64,000 nt of DNA from Candidatus Dependentiae bacterium (GTDB taxonomy: Bacteria > Babelota > Babeliae > Babelales > Vermiphilaceae): assembly GCA_040878395.1 (NCBI GenBank), contig JBBDMI010000014.1, positions 1 through 64,000 on the forward strand. Direction: 5' to 3'. Every line of letters begins with the position of its first letter. The stretch's first letter is position 1. The position numbers and the translations under genes are program-made. Below are positions 10,681 through 19,572 of this stretch, piece after piece. The notes under the pieces are model-generated. The model saw nothing but the letters and a program-made list of their open reading frames with translations. It was not told where the DNA came from and ran no database searches.

Positions 10681-11646
10681 ATGTTTAAAAAAATTAATAC
10701 GTTTGTAACCAAACACCAACTGTTCAAAAAAGATCAAACAGTCATCGTTGGACTGTCTGGTGGTCCGGACTCATTGTTTTTACTGCACTATCTGGTTACA
10801 ATAAAAAACAGTTACAACTTAAAGCTTATCGCAGTTCACCTTGACCACGAATGGCGTAAAAATTCAAATCAGGATGTTATATTTTGTAAAAAAATATGCG
10901 CCGAGTTCAAAGTGCCATTTACAAGCAAAAAACTGTCTGAACTTTCCATCCACATTAAACCAAGTGGTTCAAAAGAACAGGATGCCAGAAAAGCACGGCG
11001 TTACTTTTTTGAGCAAATAGCAAAAGAACATGATGCTGATGCAATTGCCCTTGCACAACACAAAGATGATCAAGAAGAAACATTTTTTATTCGTCTTTTA
11101 CGCGGCGCAAGCTTAACCGGTTTATGCGGTATGTGGCCAAAAAAAGGTTTGTATATTCGCCCCTTATTAACAACTTCAAAAAAAGAAATCGTTACGTGGC
11201 TTAATAAACATCACATTAATTATCTCATTGACCCTACCAATATAAGCGACGATTTTTTACGCAATCGCATTCGTAATAAACTTATTCCCACTATTAATGA
11301 GATTGATCCTCGTTTTTCCGGTACATTAGCAAAGACCATGCAACGATTACAACAAACAGAAAACTTTCTGAAAAGACTCACTATACAAACATTTGATCAT
11401 ATCGCACAGCTTGATGAAAAGAAAATTTATATCATCAATAAAAAGGATTTTTTAATGCTTGATCCAATACTACAGTATCGCATATTGGTACATTGGCTTA
11501 CAAAAGAAAAAGTACCATTTCCGATAACACAAGGGTTTCTTGATGAAATTATTCGCTTTCTTAAGCAACCTGAAAACAAAATCCATACGATTGCCCAAGA
11601 TTGGCATATAGTTAAAAAACAGAACATATTTTATATTCAAACATAA
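10681..11646 (+). CDS. tilS: tRNA(Ile)-lysidine synthetase
   Basis: 321 residues from the ATG at 10681. The N-type ATP pyrophosphatase loop SGGPDS is at residues 26-31, followed by HLDHEWRKNS, a QDARKARRYFF block and LAQHKDDQEETFFIRLLRGASLTGL. TilS makes lysidine at C34 of the tRNA-Ile that reads AUA. The frame is open back to a TTG at 10615, but that would add a 22-residue hydrophobic segment unknown in TilS, so the internal ATG is preferred. It lies close behind fmdA and 12 bases before the next gene. Confidence 0.93.
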   Translation: MFKKINTFVTKHQLFKKDQTVIVGLSGGPDSLFLLHYLVTIKNSYNLKLIAVHLDHEWRKNSNQDVIFCKKICAEFKVPFTSKKLSELSIHIKPSGSKEQDARKARRYFFEQIAKEHDADAIALAQHKDDQEETFFIRLLRGASLTGLCGMWPKKGLYIRPLLTTSKKEIVTWLNKHHINYLIDPTNISDDFLRNRIRNKLIPTINEIDPRFSGTLAKTMQRLQQTENFLKRLTIQTFDHIAQLDEKKIYIINKKDFLMLDPILQYRILVHWLTKEKVPFPITQGFLDEIIRFLKQPENKIHTIAQDWHIVKKQNIFYIQT

Positions 11647-11657
11647 AGATCTTATTC

Positions 11658-12236
11658 ATGCAAAAACAGATAATTATTTTACTTACTTGCTTACATATTG
11701 GCATCATGCAAAGCGCTGCCCAAGGCATATCTCCTGTAACTACGCAATCGCGCCACATAAGATTTGTTGATGATTTTCATTTTCATGCGCTCCCCAACGG
11801 TTGCTATGCAAATACCTTAAAAGAAGGGCCTTACTTTAATGAAAACATTCCTGCAATAAAACATTTGCATACTGCTCTTAATATTTTATATTCGCACGCT
11901 CAATCAAACAAAGTGACTCTATCACAGAAAGAATCTTATCTAGGTGTTTGCAGCATGATTAGGCAAATAAGCAGTAAAGTTCCCTCAACTGCACCTGAAT
12001 TACTGAAACAACTGCATGCATATCAACCTGTTATTACACATTTTAAAGCTCATACACCCTTGAATAAATCTCGTGCTTTCGCTATCACCGAAACATGGCG
12101 CGGTTTATTCCGTACGTGCACTACATGTGATATTAATTTACCCGAATTTACAAGGCAAATGCGTGAAGCACTCAACTCATTAAAACAAGATTTCGATAAA
12201 AAAAAATCTTTAGGTGAAAAACGTAAACGAGAATAA
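11658..12236 (+). CDS. Secreted protein of unknown function
   Basis: 192 residues. A signal peptide of about 20 residues (MQKQIIILLTCLHIGIMQSA) precedes a soluble, mostly helical part with one CTTC motif (RTCTTCDINLPEF) near residue 155 and a strongly basic end (KKKSLGEKRKRE). No domain recognised. It begins 12 bases after the tilS stop, so it may be read in the same transcript. Confidence 0.65.
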   Translation: MQKQIIILLTCLHIGIMQSAAQGISPVTTQSRHIRFVDDFHFHALPNGCYANTLKEGPYFNENIPAIKHLHTALNILYSHAQSNKVTLSQKESYLGVCSMIRQISSKVPSTAPELLKQLHAYQPVITHFKAHTPLNKSRAFAITETWRGLFRTCTTCDINLPEFTRQMREALNSLKQDFDKKKSLGEKRKRE

Positions 12237-12288
12237 AGAAGCTTCTGCGTTTAAACCAAAATTTAAGCTCCTAATCTATCCCAACTTA

Positions 12289-12297
12289 TGCTATACA
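12289..12297 (+). promoter_or_regulatory. Extended -10 promoter candidate for the TonB-like gene
   Basis: TG-C-TATACA lies about 80 bases before the ATG at 12376. No convincing -35 box is present. Confidence 0.3.
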
Positions 12298-12375
12298 TAT
12301 AAAATATAACAAAAAGATTACATCTATAATCATCAACTTGTTAGACTAAAAAAGGATATAAAAAAAGGATGACTT

Positions 12376-13284
12376 ATGGAGCAATATCGCATTTCAAAAG
12401 GATGCACACTCACGGTGCTACTCATATCACTTTTATTGCATTTCGCCCTTGTCATGCTTATTTTATGGCAAAGCATTTCCCAATGGCAAAAACCAACTTT
12501 CATGATGCAACATGAAATCGATGATGAAACTTATATTGCCCAACAACTACTTTCTTCAGGACAACAACAACCGGCAACGGTTCTTTTTCAAGATGAAGCA
12601 CCATCAGGAAATGAAACCACTCAAAAAGATGAAGTCATTGAAGAAGAAGAATCTGAGCAAATAGAACAACTATTTGAAGAAAAAACCAAAACGCCGGCAG
12701 AACTGCAACCGGACCTGCAAACTGAAGCCACAACTCAAACAACCATAGTTCCTGAACCGGCTCCGACACAAATGAATGCTGAAAAACCACAAGAAATACA
12801 AAAACCTCGAACAAAGAAAAAGAAAATAAAACATAAACGTACAAATAATAAACAGCCAATTACTATGGCAGATGTTTCACGCGGATTTATAAAAAGTTTT
12901 GCCCAAGAGGCCGGACACAATAACGCATCACGTGATATGAAGCAACTTTCTCTACAGGTATACACAACCAAAGTATGGAACTTAATAAAAACTGCATTCT
13001 TAGCCGGTGATAGCAATTTACATTTACCTGAAGCAGTAAGCACTCACACACAATTAACATTAACTATTGATCGATCAGGAAAACTTATCGACATCGGTTT
13101 AGACTATCCAAAACATATAACTGCTTTGCGTAACATTGAGCGTTTATTAATTACACGCGCACAACAAGCCGGACTATTTCCACCACTACCTGCAAATGTC
13201 AAAGGTGCAAGTAAAACATTCAGTTTCCCTCTTTTCATTCAAGGACAACCCGGATTTCATTCATACTCATTAGGTTACCGATAA
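12376..13284 (+). CDS. TonB/TolA-like periplasm-spanning energy transducer
   Basis: 302 residues. One N-terminal TM anchor (about 13-35, VLLISLLLHFALVMLILWQS) is followed by a long acidic then Pro/Lys-rich linker (residues 60-160, including a KTKKKKIKHKRTNNK tract). The C-terminal domain of about 100 residues (TIDRSGKLIDIGL, ALRNIERLLITRAQQAGLFPPLP) resembles the TonB/TolA C-terminal fold. These proteins couple the proton motive force to the outer membrane through ExbBD or TolQR. No exbB/exbD or tolQ/tolR lies in this window. AAGGATGA precedes the ATG. Confidence 0.75.
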   Translation: MEQYRISKGCTLTVLLISLLLHFALVMLILWQSISQWQKPTFMMQHEIDDETYIAQQLLSSGQQQPATVLFQDEAPSGNETTQKDEVIEEEESEQIEQLFEEKTKTPAELQPDLQTEATTQTTIVPEPAPTQMNAEKPQEIQKPRTKKKKIKHKRTNNKQPITMADVSRGFIKSFAQEAGHNNASRDMKQLSLQVYTTKVWNLIKTAFLAGDSNLHLPEAVSTHTQLTLTIDRSGKLIDIGLDYPKHITALRNIERLLITRAQQAGLFPPLPANVKGASKTFSFPLFIQGQPGFHSYSLGYR

Positions 13285-13374
13285 CTATAAAGCATTTTTG
13301 CAAAATACCGCAATTATAGTAATCTTATCAACTAATATATACACATACTTTAAACATATCCGAAAGGTATCACT

Positions 13375-13857
13375 ATGCAAAAGCGGTTCACCCTTCTTTT
13401 GACACTACTCTTAACTGTGAGTACTTCATACACAGAGCATTACCGCAAGGCTCCTACCTTGACCGGCATTTCCTATCCATCAATTAAACACAACTATGCA
13501 AAAATTGATGCCTGGGGCATGGAAACAATTATCGATTTAAAGTCATGTGATCCTGAACTGATTCGTAATGCTGATGCAATTAAGCAGTATGTAAAAGAAC
13601 TCTGTGAATTAATTGAAATGAAAACTTTTGGTGAAACAATAGTCGTGCATTTTGGCGAAGATGAAAAAGTTGCAGGATATTCTATGATTCAATTAATTGA
13701 AACTTCATTGATTTCAGGACACTTTGCAAATATCACAAATAATATTTATATTAACATTTTTAGCTGCAAAGAATATGATCCATATAAAGCAGCAGAATTC
13801 ACTAAAGAATTTTTCAAAGGAACTGAATATTCCATGAACGTGGTATTGCGCAAATAA
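13375..13857 (+). CDS. S-adenosylmethionine decarboxylase-like protein with a signal peptide
   Basis: 160 residues. After a signal-like N terminus (residues 1-20), the body begins DAWGMETIIDLKSCDPELI, like the start of small bacterial AdoMet decarboxylases (SpeH). The key residues are present with the family spacing: Ser111 (cleavage serine that becomes pyruvoyl), His116 five residues on, and Cys131 fifteen further, in SLISGHF...INIFSC. The glutamate normally before the serine is Thr here. The enzyme makes decarboxylated AdoMet for spermidine. No spermidine synthase is nearby, and the signal peptide is unexpected for a cytosolic enzyme. It lies 22 bases before the FAD oxidoreductase gene. Confidence 0.75.
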   Translation: MQKRFTLLLTLLLTVSTSYTEHYRKAPTLTGISYPSIKHNYAKIDAWGMETIIDLKSCDPELIRNADAIKQYVKELCELIEMKTFGETIVVHFGEDEKVAGYSMIQLIETSLISGHFANITNNIYINIFSCKEYDPYKAAEFTKEFFKGTEYSMNVVLRK

Positions 13858-13878
13858 TGATGTAAAAAAAAGGCGAGT

Positions 13879-15183
13879 ATGGCAAAAGTAGTAATATTGG
13901 GTGGTGGACTTGCAGGTATCTCTGCAGCTTACCACCTTGAACAAAATGGATTTCATGATTACGTCCTGTTCGAAAAAGAAGCTGATGTTGGTGGACTATG
14001 TGGATCGGTGCAACAAGATGGGTTTACTTTTGATTATACCGGACATTTACTGCACATCAATGATCCGTATTTTGAAAAATTAATTGCCGATGTTATTGGA
14101 TTTGACCAATTTAATATCATAAATCGTCGCTCTTACATTTATTCACAAGAATGTTACACCAAGTTTCCTTATCAAATTAATTTACGTGGCTTACCCATAA
14201 AAACTATATCTGAATGTATTAACGGCTATGTCAAACGGCACAAACATATAAAAAACCCAAAAAACTTTAAAGAGTGGGTACTCAAAAACTTCGGTTCAGG
14301 ATTTGCCAAACATTTTTTTTGCCCTTATCAACAAAAAATATTTGCATGTGACTTGAAAGAAATCACTGCAAGCTGGACTGGCCGATTCGTCCCTGATACT
14401 TCACTTGAGCAGATAATTTCAGGATCTATACAAGATAATGAAAATGAAGCTATTGGCTATAATGCACAATTTTTTTATCCAAAGAAAGGCGGCATTCTAT
14501 TTTGGGTAAAAAAACTGGCAGATCAATTACAAAATAAAATTATTACCAATGCAAAAGCAACCTCTATTGATATGGTGCATAAGTTTGTTGGCTTTTCAAA
14601 CGGCCATGTTGAAAGTTATGATACCTTGATAAACACTATGCCACTCGATGACTTTCTGATCATGCAACGTGGCACTATGGCAAATGTTTTAGAATCTGCC
14701 GCTGACAATTTACGATGCAATTCGGTAGTAAACTTTAATTTGGGTATCAAGCGGCCAAATCTATCCGATAAACATTGGATTTATTTCCCTGAAAAAGAGT
14801 TTCCTTTCTATCGTATTGGCTTTGGTCATAATTTTGCTGATTCTATGGCACCGGAAAATTGCAGCTCATTGTATGGTGAATTTTCCCATTTATACCGAAC
14901 TGATCGTTGGGTAGAAAAAACATTGGAGCTCGCACTGCAAAAAACAAAAGAGTTTCTACACCTGTCTGATGATGAAATTGCTACTGAAAAAATAATCCCT
15001 ATTTCACACGCATATGTCATTTATGATCAATGGCGTGAACGCAATTTAGACAAAGTGCATAAAAAGCTTAATGAAAACAAAGTCTATTCTATCGGCCGTT
15101 ATGGCGCATGGAAATATTGTAGCATGCAAGAAACCTTACTTGATGGAAAAGAAATTGCAGACCAACTACTCAAAACTGCATAG
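13879..15183 (+). CDS. FAD-dependent amine-oxidase-type oxidoreductase
   Basis: 434 residues. The dinucleotide fold starts at the N terminus (VVILGGGLAGISAAYHL, then VLFEKEADVGGLCGS) and the FAD-contacting FTFDYTGHLLH follows. The family includes protoporphyrinogen oxidase-like enzymes and UDP-galactopyranose mutase-like flavoproteins of surface-sugar loci. The neighbour downstream is a nucleotide-sugar epimerase 35 bases away, so a role in glycan precursor making is likely but not proven. The C terminus (VYSIGRYGAWKYCSMQETLLDGKEIADQL) is the typical second FAD-binding end of such proteins. Confidence 0.85.
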   Translation: MAKVVILGGGLAGISAAYHLEQNGFHDYVLFEKEADVGGLCGSVQQDGFTFDYTGHLLHINDPYFEKLIADVIGFDQFNIINRRSYIYSQECYTKFPYQINLRGLPIKTISECINGYVKRHKHIKNPKNFKEWVLKNFGSGFAKHFFCPYQQKIFACDLKEITASWTGRFVPDTSLEQIISGSIQDNENEAIGYNAQFFYPKKGGILFWVKKLADQLQNKIITNAKATSIDMVHKFVGFSNGHVESYDTLINTMPLDDFLIMQRGTMANVLESAADNLRCNSVVNFNLGIKRPNLSDKHWIYFPEKEFPFYRIGFGHNFADSMAPENCSSLYGEFSHLYRTDRWVEKTLELALQKTKEFLHLSDDEIATEKIIPISHAYVIYDQWRERNLDKVHKKLNENKVYSIGRYGAWKYCSMQETLLDGKEIADQLLKTA

Positions 15184-15217
15184 AAATAAAAAATAAAAAT
15201 CCAAAGGAAACTTCAAT

Positions 15218-16189
15218 ATGAAGAAAAAAATATTACTATTCTGCTTCATTGTGATAAACGTTCAAGCACATATTTCATGGAGATCAAACAAAATGCAAAA
15301 TTTTTATAAAAACAAAGAAGTTTTAGTAACCGGCGGCTGCGGATTTATCGGCTCACATATTGTAGAAGAATTAGTTTCATTAGGTGCACAGGTTACTATA
15401 CTGGACAATCTATCAACCGGGTTTCTTGAAAACATCGAACATGTAGCTGATAAAGTTACCTTTATTAATGGTTCAATTACCGATAAAAAACTATGCTTGC
15501 ATGCAACAAGAAACAAATCTCACATTTTTCATTTAGCTGCATTTATTTCAGTACCAAAATCGGTTGAAGAGCCAACACTATGTCACGAAACCAACATTGA
15601 CGGTACTTTTAACATGTTAGAAGCTGCACGCATAAATGGTGTTAAACGTTTTGTTTTTTCATCATCATCTGCTGTGTATGGTGCACCGACTCATGCTTGC
15701 AATGAAGAAAGCCCATGCGAACCAACTTCACCATATGGCTTTTCAAAACTGATCGATGAATATTTATGCAAACAGTTTGTTATCAACTATGACATTGAAT
15801 GTGTGTGTATGCGCTACTTTAATGTGTATGGCGAACGACAAAATCCAAATGCAGCTTATGCTGCAGTAGTAGCAAAATTTAGAGATTTAATGAAACAAAA
15901 CAAACCGATCACTATTTTTGGCGATGGCCTGCAAACACGTGATTTCATTCCTGTAGAGCAAGTTACCCAAATAAATCTCTTGCTTGGCATGCTCCCCGCT
16001 CACACCATTAAAGGTGAAATTTTCAATGTTGCAACGGGCAAAAGCATCACCGTACTTGAACTGTTTGAAGAATTAAAAACTTCATTCCCGGCGTACAAGC
16101 ATACTCCTCAATTTGCACCTGCACGCTCAGGAGACATTAAACATAGTATCGCTGATTGCGGCAAATTACAGAAAATACTACAAAAATAA
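15218..16189 (+). CDS. NAD-dependent epimerase/dehydratase (UDP-sugar 4-epimerase type)
   Basis: 323 residues. An extended short-chain dehydrogenase: VTGGCGFIGSHIVEEL (NAD loop, about residues 37-52), the SSSAVYG strand and catalytic YGFSK, and RYFNVYGERQNPN. It epimerises or dehydrates UDP-sugars for surface glycans. Two oddities: a 25-residue signal-like leader (MKKKILLFCFIVINVQA) with its own ribosome site, although a second ATG at 15293 would give a normal cytosolic start; and a C terminus ending right after HSIADCGKLQKILQK, some 25-40 residues short of the family, just where the toxin-antitoxin pair begins. Confidence 0.85.
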   Translation: MKKKILLFCFIVINVQAHISWRSNKMQNFYKNKEVLVTGGCGFIGSHIVEELVSLGAQVTILDNLSTGFLENIEHVADKVTFINGSITDKKLCLHATRNKSHIFHLAAFISVPKSVEEPTLCHETNIDGTFNMLEAARINGVKRFVFSSSSAVYGAPTHACNEESPCEPTSPYGFSKLIDEYLCKQFVINYDIECVCMRYFNVYGERQNPNAAYAAVVAKFRDLMKQNKPITIFGDGLQTRDFIPVEQVTQINLLLGMLPAHTIKGEIFNVATGKSITVLELFEELKTSFPAYKHTPQFAPARSGDIKHSIADCGKLQKILQK

Positions 16190-16197
16190 TGTAACCA

Positions 16198-16593
16198 CTA
16201 AGCATCAAAATCAACATGTTTTTTCAGTTCTTGTACAATCTCATCTTTATTTTTTTTTGACGATGCAACCTCAAAAGCAAGTTTATAAAAATCTTCCTGA
16301 CTAGGTTGAATCTTAACACGATTATATCTCAAAAATAATATGGCACAGATAATACCGGTACGTTTATTGCCATCTAAAAAAGGATGATTTTTAATAATCC
16401 CAAAAAGATAACAAGCTGCCATTTCATATAAGTCTTTGTGTAGATAAACATTATCAAAAAAAACCTGAGGCTGAGATAAAGTTGACTCCAATAATGCTTG
16501 TGATCTTATCCCCTTCAATCCCCCAAACCTTAAGATTTGATCGTCATGAATAGCAAGAACCTCTTGAATTGTTAAAAAAATAATACAGTGCAT
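16198..16593 (-). CDS. doc: Doc/Fic-family toxin
   Basis: 131 residues, the size of Doc ('death on curing'). The Fic motif HPFLDGNKRTG near residue 85 has the invariant His and the NKR phosphate loop in the Doc form, which phosphorylates EF-Tu rather than AMPylating targets. The start of the fold (LTIQEVLAIHDDQILRFGG...GIRSQALLESTLSQP) is also typical. The antitoxin-like gene lies 3 bases upstream. The stop is 9 bases from the convergent epimerase gene. Confidence 0.9.
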   Translation of the reverse strand: MHCIIFLTIQEVLAIHDDQILRFGGLKGIRSQALLESTLSQPQVFFDNVYLHKDLYEMAACYLFGIIKNHPFLDGNKRTGIICAILFLRYNRVKIQPSQEDFYKLAFEVASSKKNKDEIVQELKKHVDFDA

Positions 16594-16596
16594 AAC

Positions 16597-16833
16597 TTAC
16601 TTTGCTAATTTTTCTAAGGCTGGCCCATACTCTTGTACAAGTTCTTCATAAAGCTTTTGCAACTTCTTATCTTTACTGATTTTTTTAGATTCAATTACTG
16701 GCTCAATAATGATTTTCTTTCCATCAGTTCCTATTTTTAGCGTTGTCCCTGCAGTAATATTAAGTAATTTTAGAATAGGCTTATCAATTATAAGAGCAAA
16801 ACTATTACCAAGCTTAGTCAGTTTTTTATTCAT
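16597..16833 (-). CDS. AbrB/MazE-like antitoxin
   Basis: 78 residues. The N-terminal half (KLTKLGNSFALIIDKPILKLLNI.AGTTLKI) is a SpoVT-AbrB swapped-hairpin DNA-binding domain; the C-terminal half is a charged helix (KKLQKLYEELVQEYGPALEKL) suited to bind the toxin. First gene of a two-gene unit with the Doc toxin, the usual antitoxin-first order. It probably represses its own promoter. AAGGGA precedes the ATG. Confidence 0.85.
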   Translation of the reverse strand: MNKKLTKLGNSFALIIDKPILKLLNITAGTTLKIGTDGKKIIIEPVIESKKISKDKKLQKLYEELVQEYGPALEKLAK

Positions 16834-17015
16834 TATCCCTTCCTATATAAGTAAATAAACATATTTGTTATAATTATAACAATGTAAGTACGGCATTACA
16901 ACAGTCCTCCATAATCCGTTAAAATCGTTAACAACTACTCTTATCAATCTATATATCCTTAAAAACTGAATTATTGCCCTACGTTAATACCCATATTTAG
17001 CTCTTGTAAATTTTA

Positions 17016-17024
17016 TGTTATACT
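17016..17024 (+). promoter_or_regulatory. Extended -10 promoter candidate for dnaJ
   Basis: TG-T-TATACT lies 50 bases before the ATG. No CIRCE inverted repeat or heat-shock sigma-type box was seen in the 240-base gap. Confidence 0.4.
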
Positions 17025-17073
17025 TTATAAAAAACATATTAAATATACAAATTCAGGACAAAGCACATATCTT

Positions 17074-18201
17074 ATGAGTAAAAATTACTATGAGGTGCTG
17101 GGTGTTTCTAAAAACGCTACAGCCGAAGAAATCAAAAAAGCATACCGTAAATTAGCTATGAAACACCATCCGGACCGCAATCCGGATAACAAAGAAGCTG
17201 AAGAAAAGTTCAAAGAAGCTGCTTCAGCTTATGAAATATTGTCTGATGAGAAAAAACGTCGTCAATATGATCAATTCGGTCACAATCAATATCAACAAAT
17301 GGGTGGTATGGGTGGACATCCCGGTGGCATGAATACCGATGACATTTTTGAATCATTTGGTGACATCTTTGGTGATCTTTTCGGTGGACGTCAAAGCACA
17401 CGCAAGAAATCCGGCCCTGAACCTATGCGTGGCCACGATTTAGCGAAAGAGATTAACATCACCTTAAAAGAAGCTTATTTAGGCACAAAAAAAGAACTAT
17501 CTTACACTCGCCTTATTGCATGTAAAACATGTAATGGCTCAGGTGCAAAAAAAGGCAGTAAACCTTCAGCTTGTGCAAAATGCCAAGGCGCCGGACAAGT
17601 ACAGTTCAGACAAGGTTTTTTCATGTATTCACAAGCATGTGGAAACTGTTCAGGACAAGGTTTCATTATTTCATCTCCATGTGATTCATGCAACGGCAAA
17701 TCTCGCATACAAGAATATACCAAATTTACCGTGAATATTCCTGCCGGTATTTATGATGGTGCTGAATTGCGCATTACAGGCAAAGGTGACGCCGGCGTTT
17801 ATGGTGGTTCTTCCGGTGATCTGTTTTTAAAAATTCATGTCATGCCTGATAAAAAATTCAGACGCGTTGGTGATGATCTGCAATGTTTAATTATGCTCAC
17901 TTACCCACAATTGGCTTTAGGTGCACAAATTGAAGTTGAAAATATCGATAACACAAAAATAAATATTAAAATACCAAAAGGCTGCCCTGTTGGCGAACGC
18001 ATTATAACACCAGGAAAAGGTTTTGCAACCATGCGTGGCAGTGTTCGTGGTAATTTGGTAGTAGTTACACAATGTCACATTCCAAAAAAATTACCTGCTG
18101 AAGCCAAGAAACTACTCACTCAATATTCTGACATTATCGGTACCGATCCAAACGATAACGAAGGAACTATTGCAAGTTTTTTCAAAAAGTTTTTGGGTTA
18201 A
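17074..18201 (+). CDS. dnaJ: Chaperone protein DnaJ
   Basis: 375 residues. The J domain (1-70) has the HPD triad in [10 protein letters not shown]; a Gly/Phe-rich linker follows to about 110; then four CxxCxGxG-type zinc repeats between about 148 and 210 ([32 protein letters not shown]); then the two substrate-binding beta domains. It stimulates DnaK ATPase and delivers unfolded proteins. dnaK and grpE are not adjacent. A perfect 19-base inverted repeat terminator follows. Confidence 0.97.
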   Translation: MSKNYYEVLGVSKNATAEEIKKAYRKLAMKHHPDRNPDNKEAEEKFKEAASAYEILSDEKKRRQYDQFGHNQYQQMGGMGGHPGGMNTDDIFESFGDIFGDLFGGRQSTRKKSGPEPMRGHDLAKEINITLKEAYLGTKKELSYTRLIACKTCNGSGAKKGSKPSACAKCQGAGQVQFRQGFFMYSQACGNCSGQGFIISSPCDSCNGKSRIQEYTKFTVNIPAGIYDGAELRITGKGDAGVYGGSSGDLFLKIHVMPDKKFRRVGDDLQCLIMLTYPQLALGAQIEVENIDNTKINIKIPKGCPVGERIITPGKGFATMRGSVRGNLVVVTQCHIPKKLPAEAKKLLTQYSDIIGTDPNDNEGTIASFFKKFLG

Positions 18202-18215
18202 TAGGTTTTAAAATA

Positions 18216-18260
18216 TAACAATAAAAAAGGCTCCTGTAATTGGAGCCTTTTTTATTGTTA
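18216..18260 (+). terminator. Bidirectional rho-independent terminator between dnaJ and the 18275 gene
   Basis: A perfect 19-base inverted repeat (18216-18234 with 18242-18260) with GGCTCC/GGAGCC core and A/T runs on both sides, so it can stop transcription from both convergent genes. Confidence 0.9.
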
Positions 18261-18274
18261 TATTAATCTAAATA

Positions 18275-19030
18275 TTATTCATTTGTACCTACATCGCCAG
18301 AAAAAGCAATTGCAGCATCAAGGTCAATATCAGTGGCTTGAGATACTAAATCCGATAGACCACCCTCAGACTCTTCAGCTTTTTCAGAACTTTCCGCAGA
18401 TTCTTTGAGAGCCTTTGCAAACGAACCTATTTGCTCGTCATGCTCCTTTACGCTGCCTACAACTTTTTCCAACTGAGCTTTAACAACACTCAACTCGTTT
18501 GCCTGCTCAACTATTGTACCCTCTGCATTTAGTAATTCAGTTCTTAATCTATCTAACTCTGATATTGATAACCGATTATCTTTTTTGTTTTTTTCTAAAA
18601 GAGAGATATTTGAATGTAAGGTCTGCAATACTACAGTTAAACTTTGCCCTCTATGCTCATCGCTAAATTTGCCGTTACCAACTAGCAACTCCAATTTCCC
18701 TAATGCACCTTTCAATTCCCAAACAGTTGAATCTTTTTCCAAATCACTCAATCTTTTAGCTAAACTTGAAACATCTGAACCTTCTTCTAATACTTTAATC
18801 CTTGATTCTAACAATCCTAATTTTGCATCTGAATCACTTGAACTCGTTGTTTCTACCGAACCTTTTTTATCTTGACCCAAGAGCTTATATCCTCCCCAAG
18901 CACTTAATACCATAACACCTGCAGCCGCTCCTAATGCTAGTGTTTTGTCGTCAAAACCGTCGGCACAAAAAGTTTGTTGTGATTGAAATAGCCCTAATGT
19001 TAACAATAAAGCTGCACATTTACTTTTCAT
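18275..19030 (-). CDS. Exported coiled-coil protein with one TM segment
   Basis: 251 residues from the ATG at 19030, which has AAGGA upstream; the frame is open a further 40 codons but only this start places a signal peptide (MKSKCAALLLTLGLFQSQQTFC) at the N terminus. A glycine-rich TM segment follows (about 30-50, LALGAAAGVMVLSAWGGYKLL), then heptad-rich coiled coil to about residue 215 and an acidic end. No known domain. It shares its plan with the products at 19573, 23334, 24443 and 36524. Confidence 0.7.
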   Translation of the reverse strand: MKSKCAALLLTLGLFQSQQTFCADGFDDKTLALGAAAGVMVLSAWGGYKLLGQDKKGSVETTSSSDSDAKLGLLESRIKVLEEGSDVSSLAKRLSDLEKDSTVWELKGALGKLELLVGNGKFSDEHRGQSLTVVLQTLHSNISLLEKNKKDNRLSISELDRLRTELLNAEGTIVEQANELSVVKAQLEKVVGSVKEHDEQIGSFAKALKESAESSEKAEESEGGLSDLVSQATDIDLDAAIAFSGDVGTNE

Positions 19031-19111
19031 AATATTCCTTCTTATATATCTATAATATGAGTAACGACAGCTTAGATATAAAACAAAAAAAGCATTTTGT
19101 AAATTGCATGC

Positions 19112-19141
19112 GCAAAAAAAAAGAGCCCCGAAGGACTCTTT
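19112..19141 (-). terminator. Rho-independent terminator of the 19165-19500 gene
   Basis: On the minus strand AAAGAG and CTCTTT (with an extra CC/GG step) flank a short loop and are followed by nine T. It lies 24 bases past the stop. Confidence 0.75.
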
Positions 19142-19164
19142 CGTGATCAAATTTATATATAAAT

Positions 19165-19500
19165 TTACGGGAAAACAGCATAATCTAATTCAACGCTCTG
19201 AGTTAGCACTGAATGCGAAGGCGCAGGGCTCTCTGAAAACACTTGACCTTGACCACAAGGAGTATCATAATACATTGTCGGCCTTGGACGAACTGCTTCT
19301 CTTTCTCGAATAATTACTTCTCTTATTTGCATTTCTAAATTTTGTCTTTGTTCTTCTATCTCACGCAATTGTTTCGATATAGCTGCACGCTTACAAGGAT
19401 CAGATATTTGTTGAGCCAATTGAAGCAACTCATTCGCTTCTAGCAAATGTACACTAAATAAAAAAAACGCAAAACTTAAAACTATATTTTTAAAATGCAT
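19165..19500 (-). CDS. Small exported helical protein
   Basis: 111 residues from the ATG at 19500 (AAGG ribosome site). The signal peptide MHFKNIVLSFAFFLFSVHLLEA is followed by a charged helix (ELLQLAQQISDPCKRAAISK then REIEEQRQNLEMQIREV) and a Pro/Ser-rich tail. The first helix resembles the start of the 21269 product (same spacing of an RRA/KRA-A-I motif and a following LE helix). No function recognised. Confidence 0.6.
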   Translation of the reverse strand: MHFKNIVLSFAFFLFSVHLLEANELLQLAQQISDPCKRAAISKQLREIEEQRQNLEMQIREVIIREREAVRPRPTMYYDTPCGQGQVFSESPAPSHSVLTQSVELDYAVFP

Positions 19501-19572
19501 ATAGGACCTTAAAATAAAATATAAAAACATCTATTCATATATGTATTCTACTATATTGTTGCATTTTGTAAA

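Noticed and set aside
16834-17073. CIRCE or heat-shock operator before dnaJ
   Set aside because: No 9-base inverted repeat with 9-base spacing was found in the gap.
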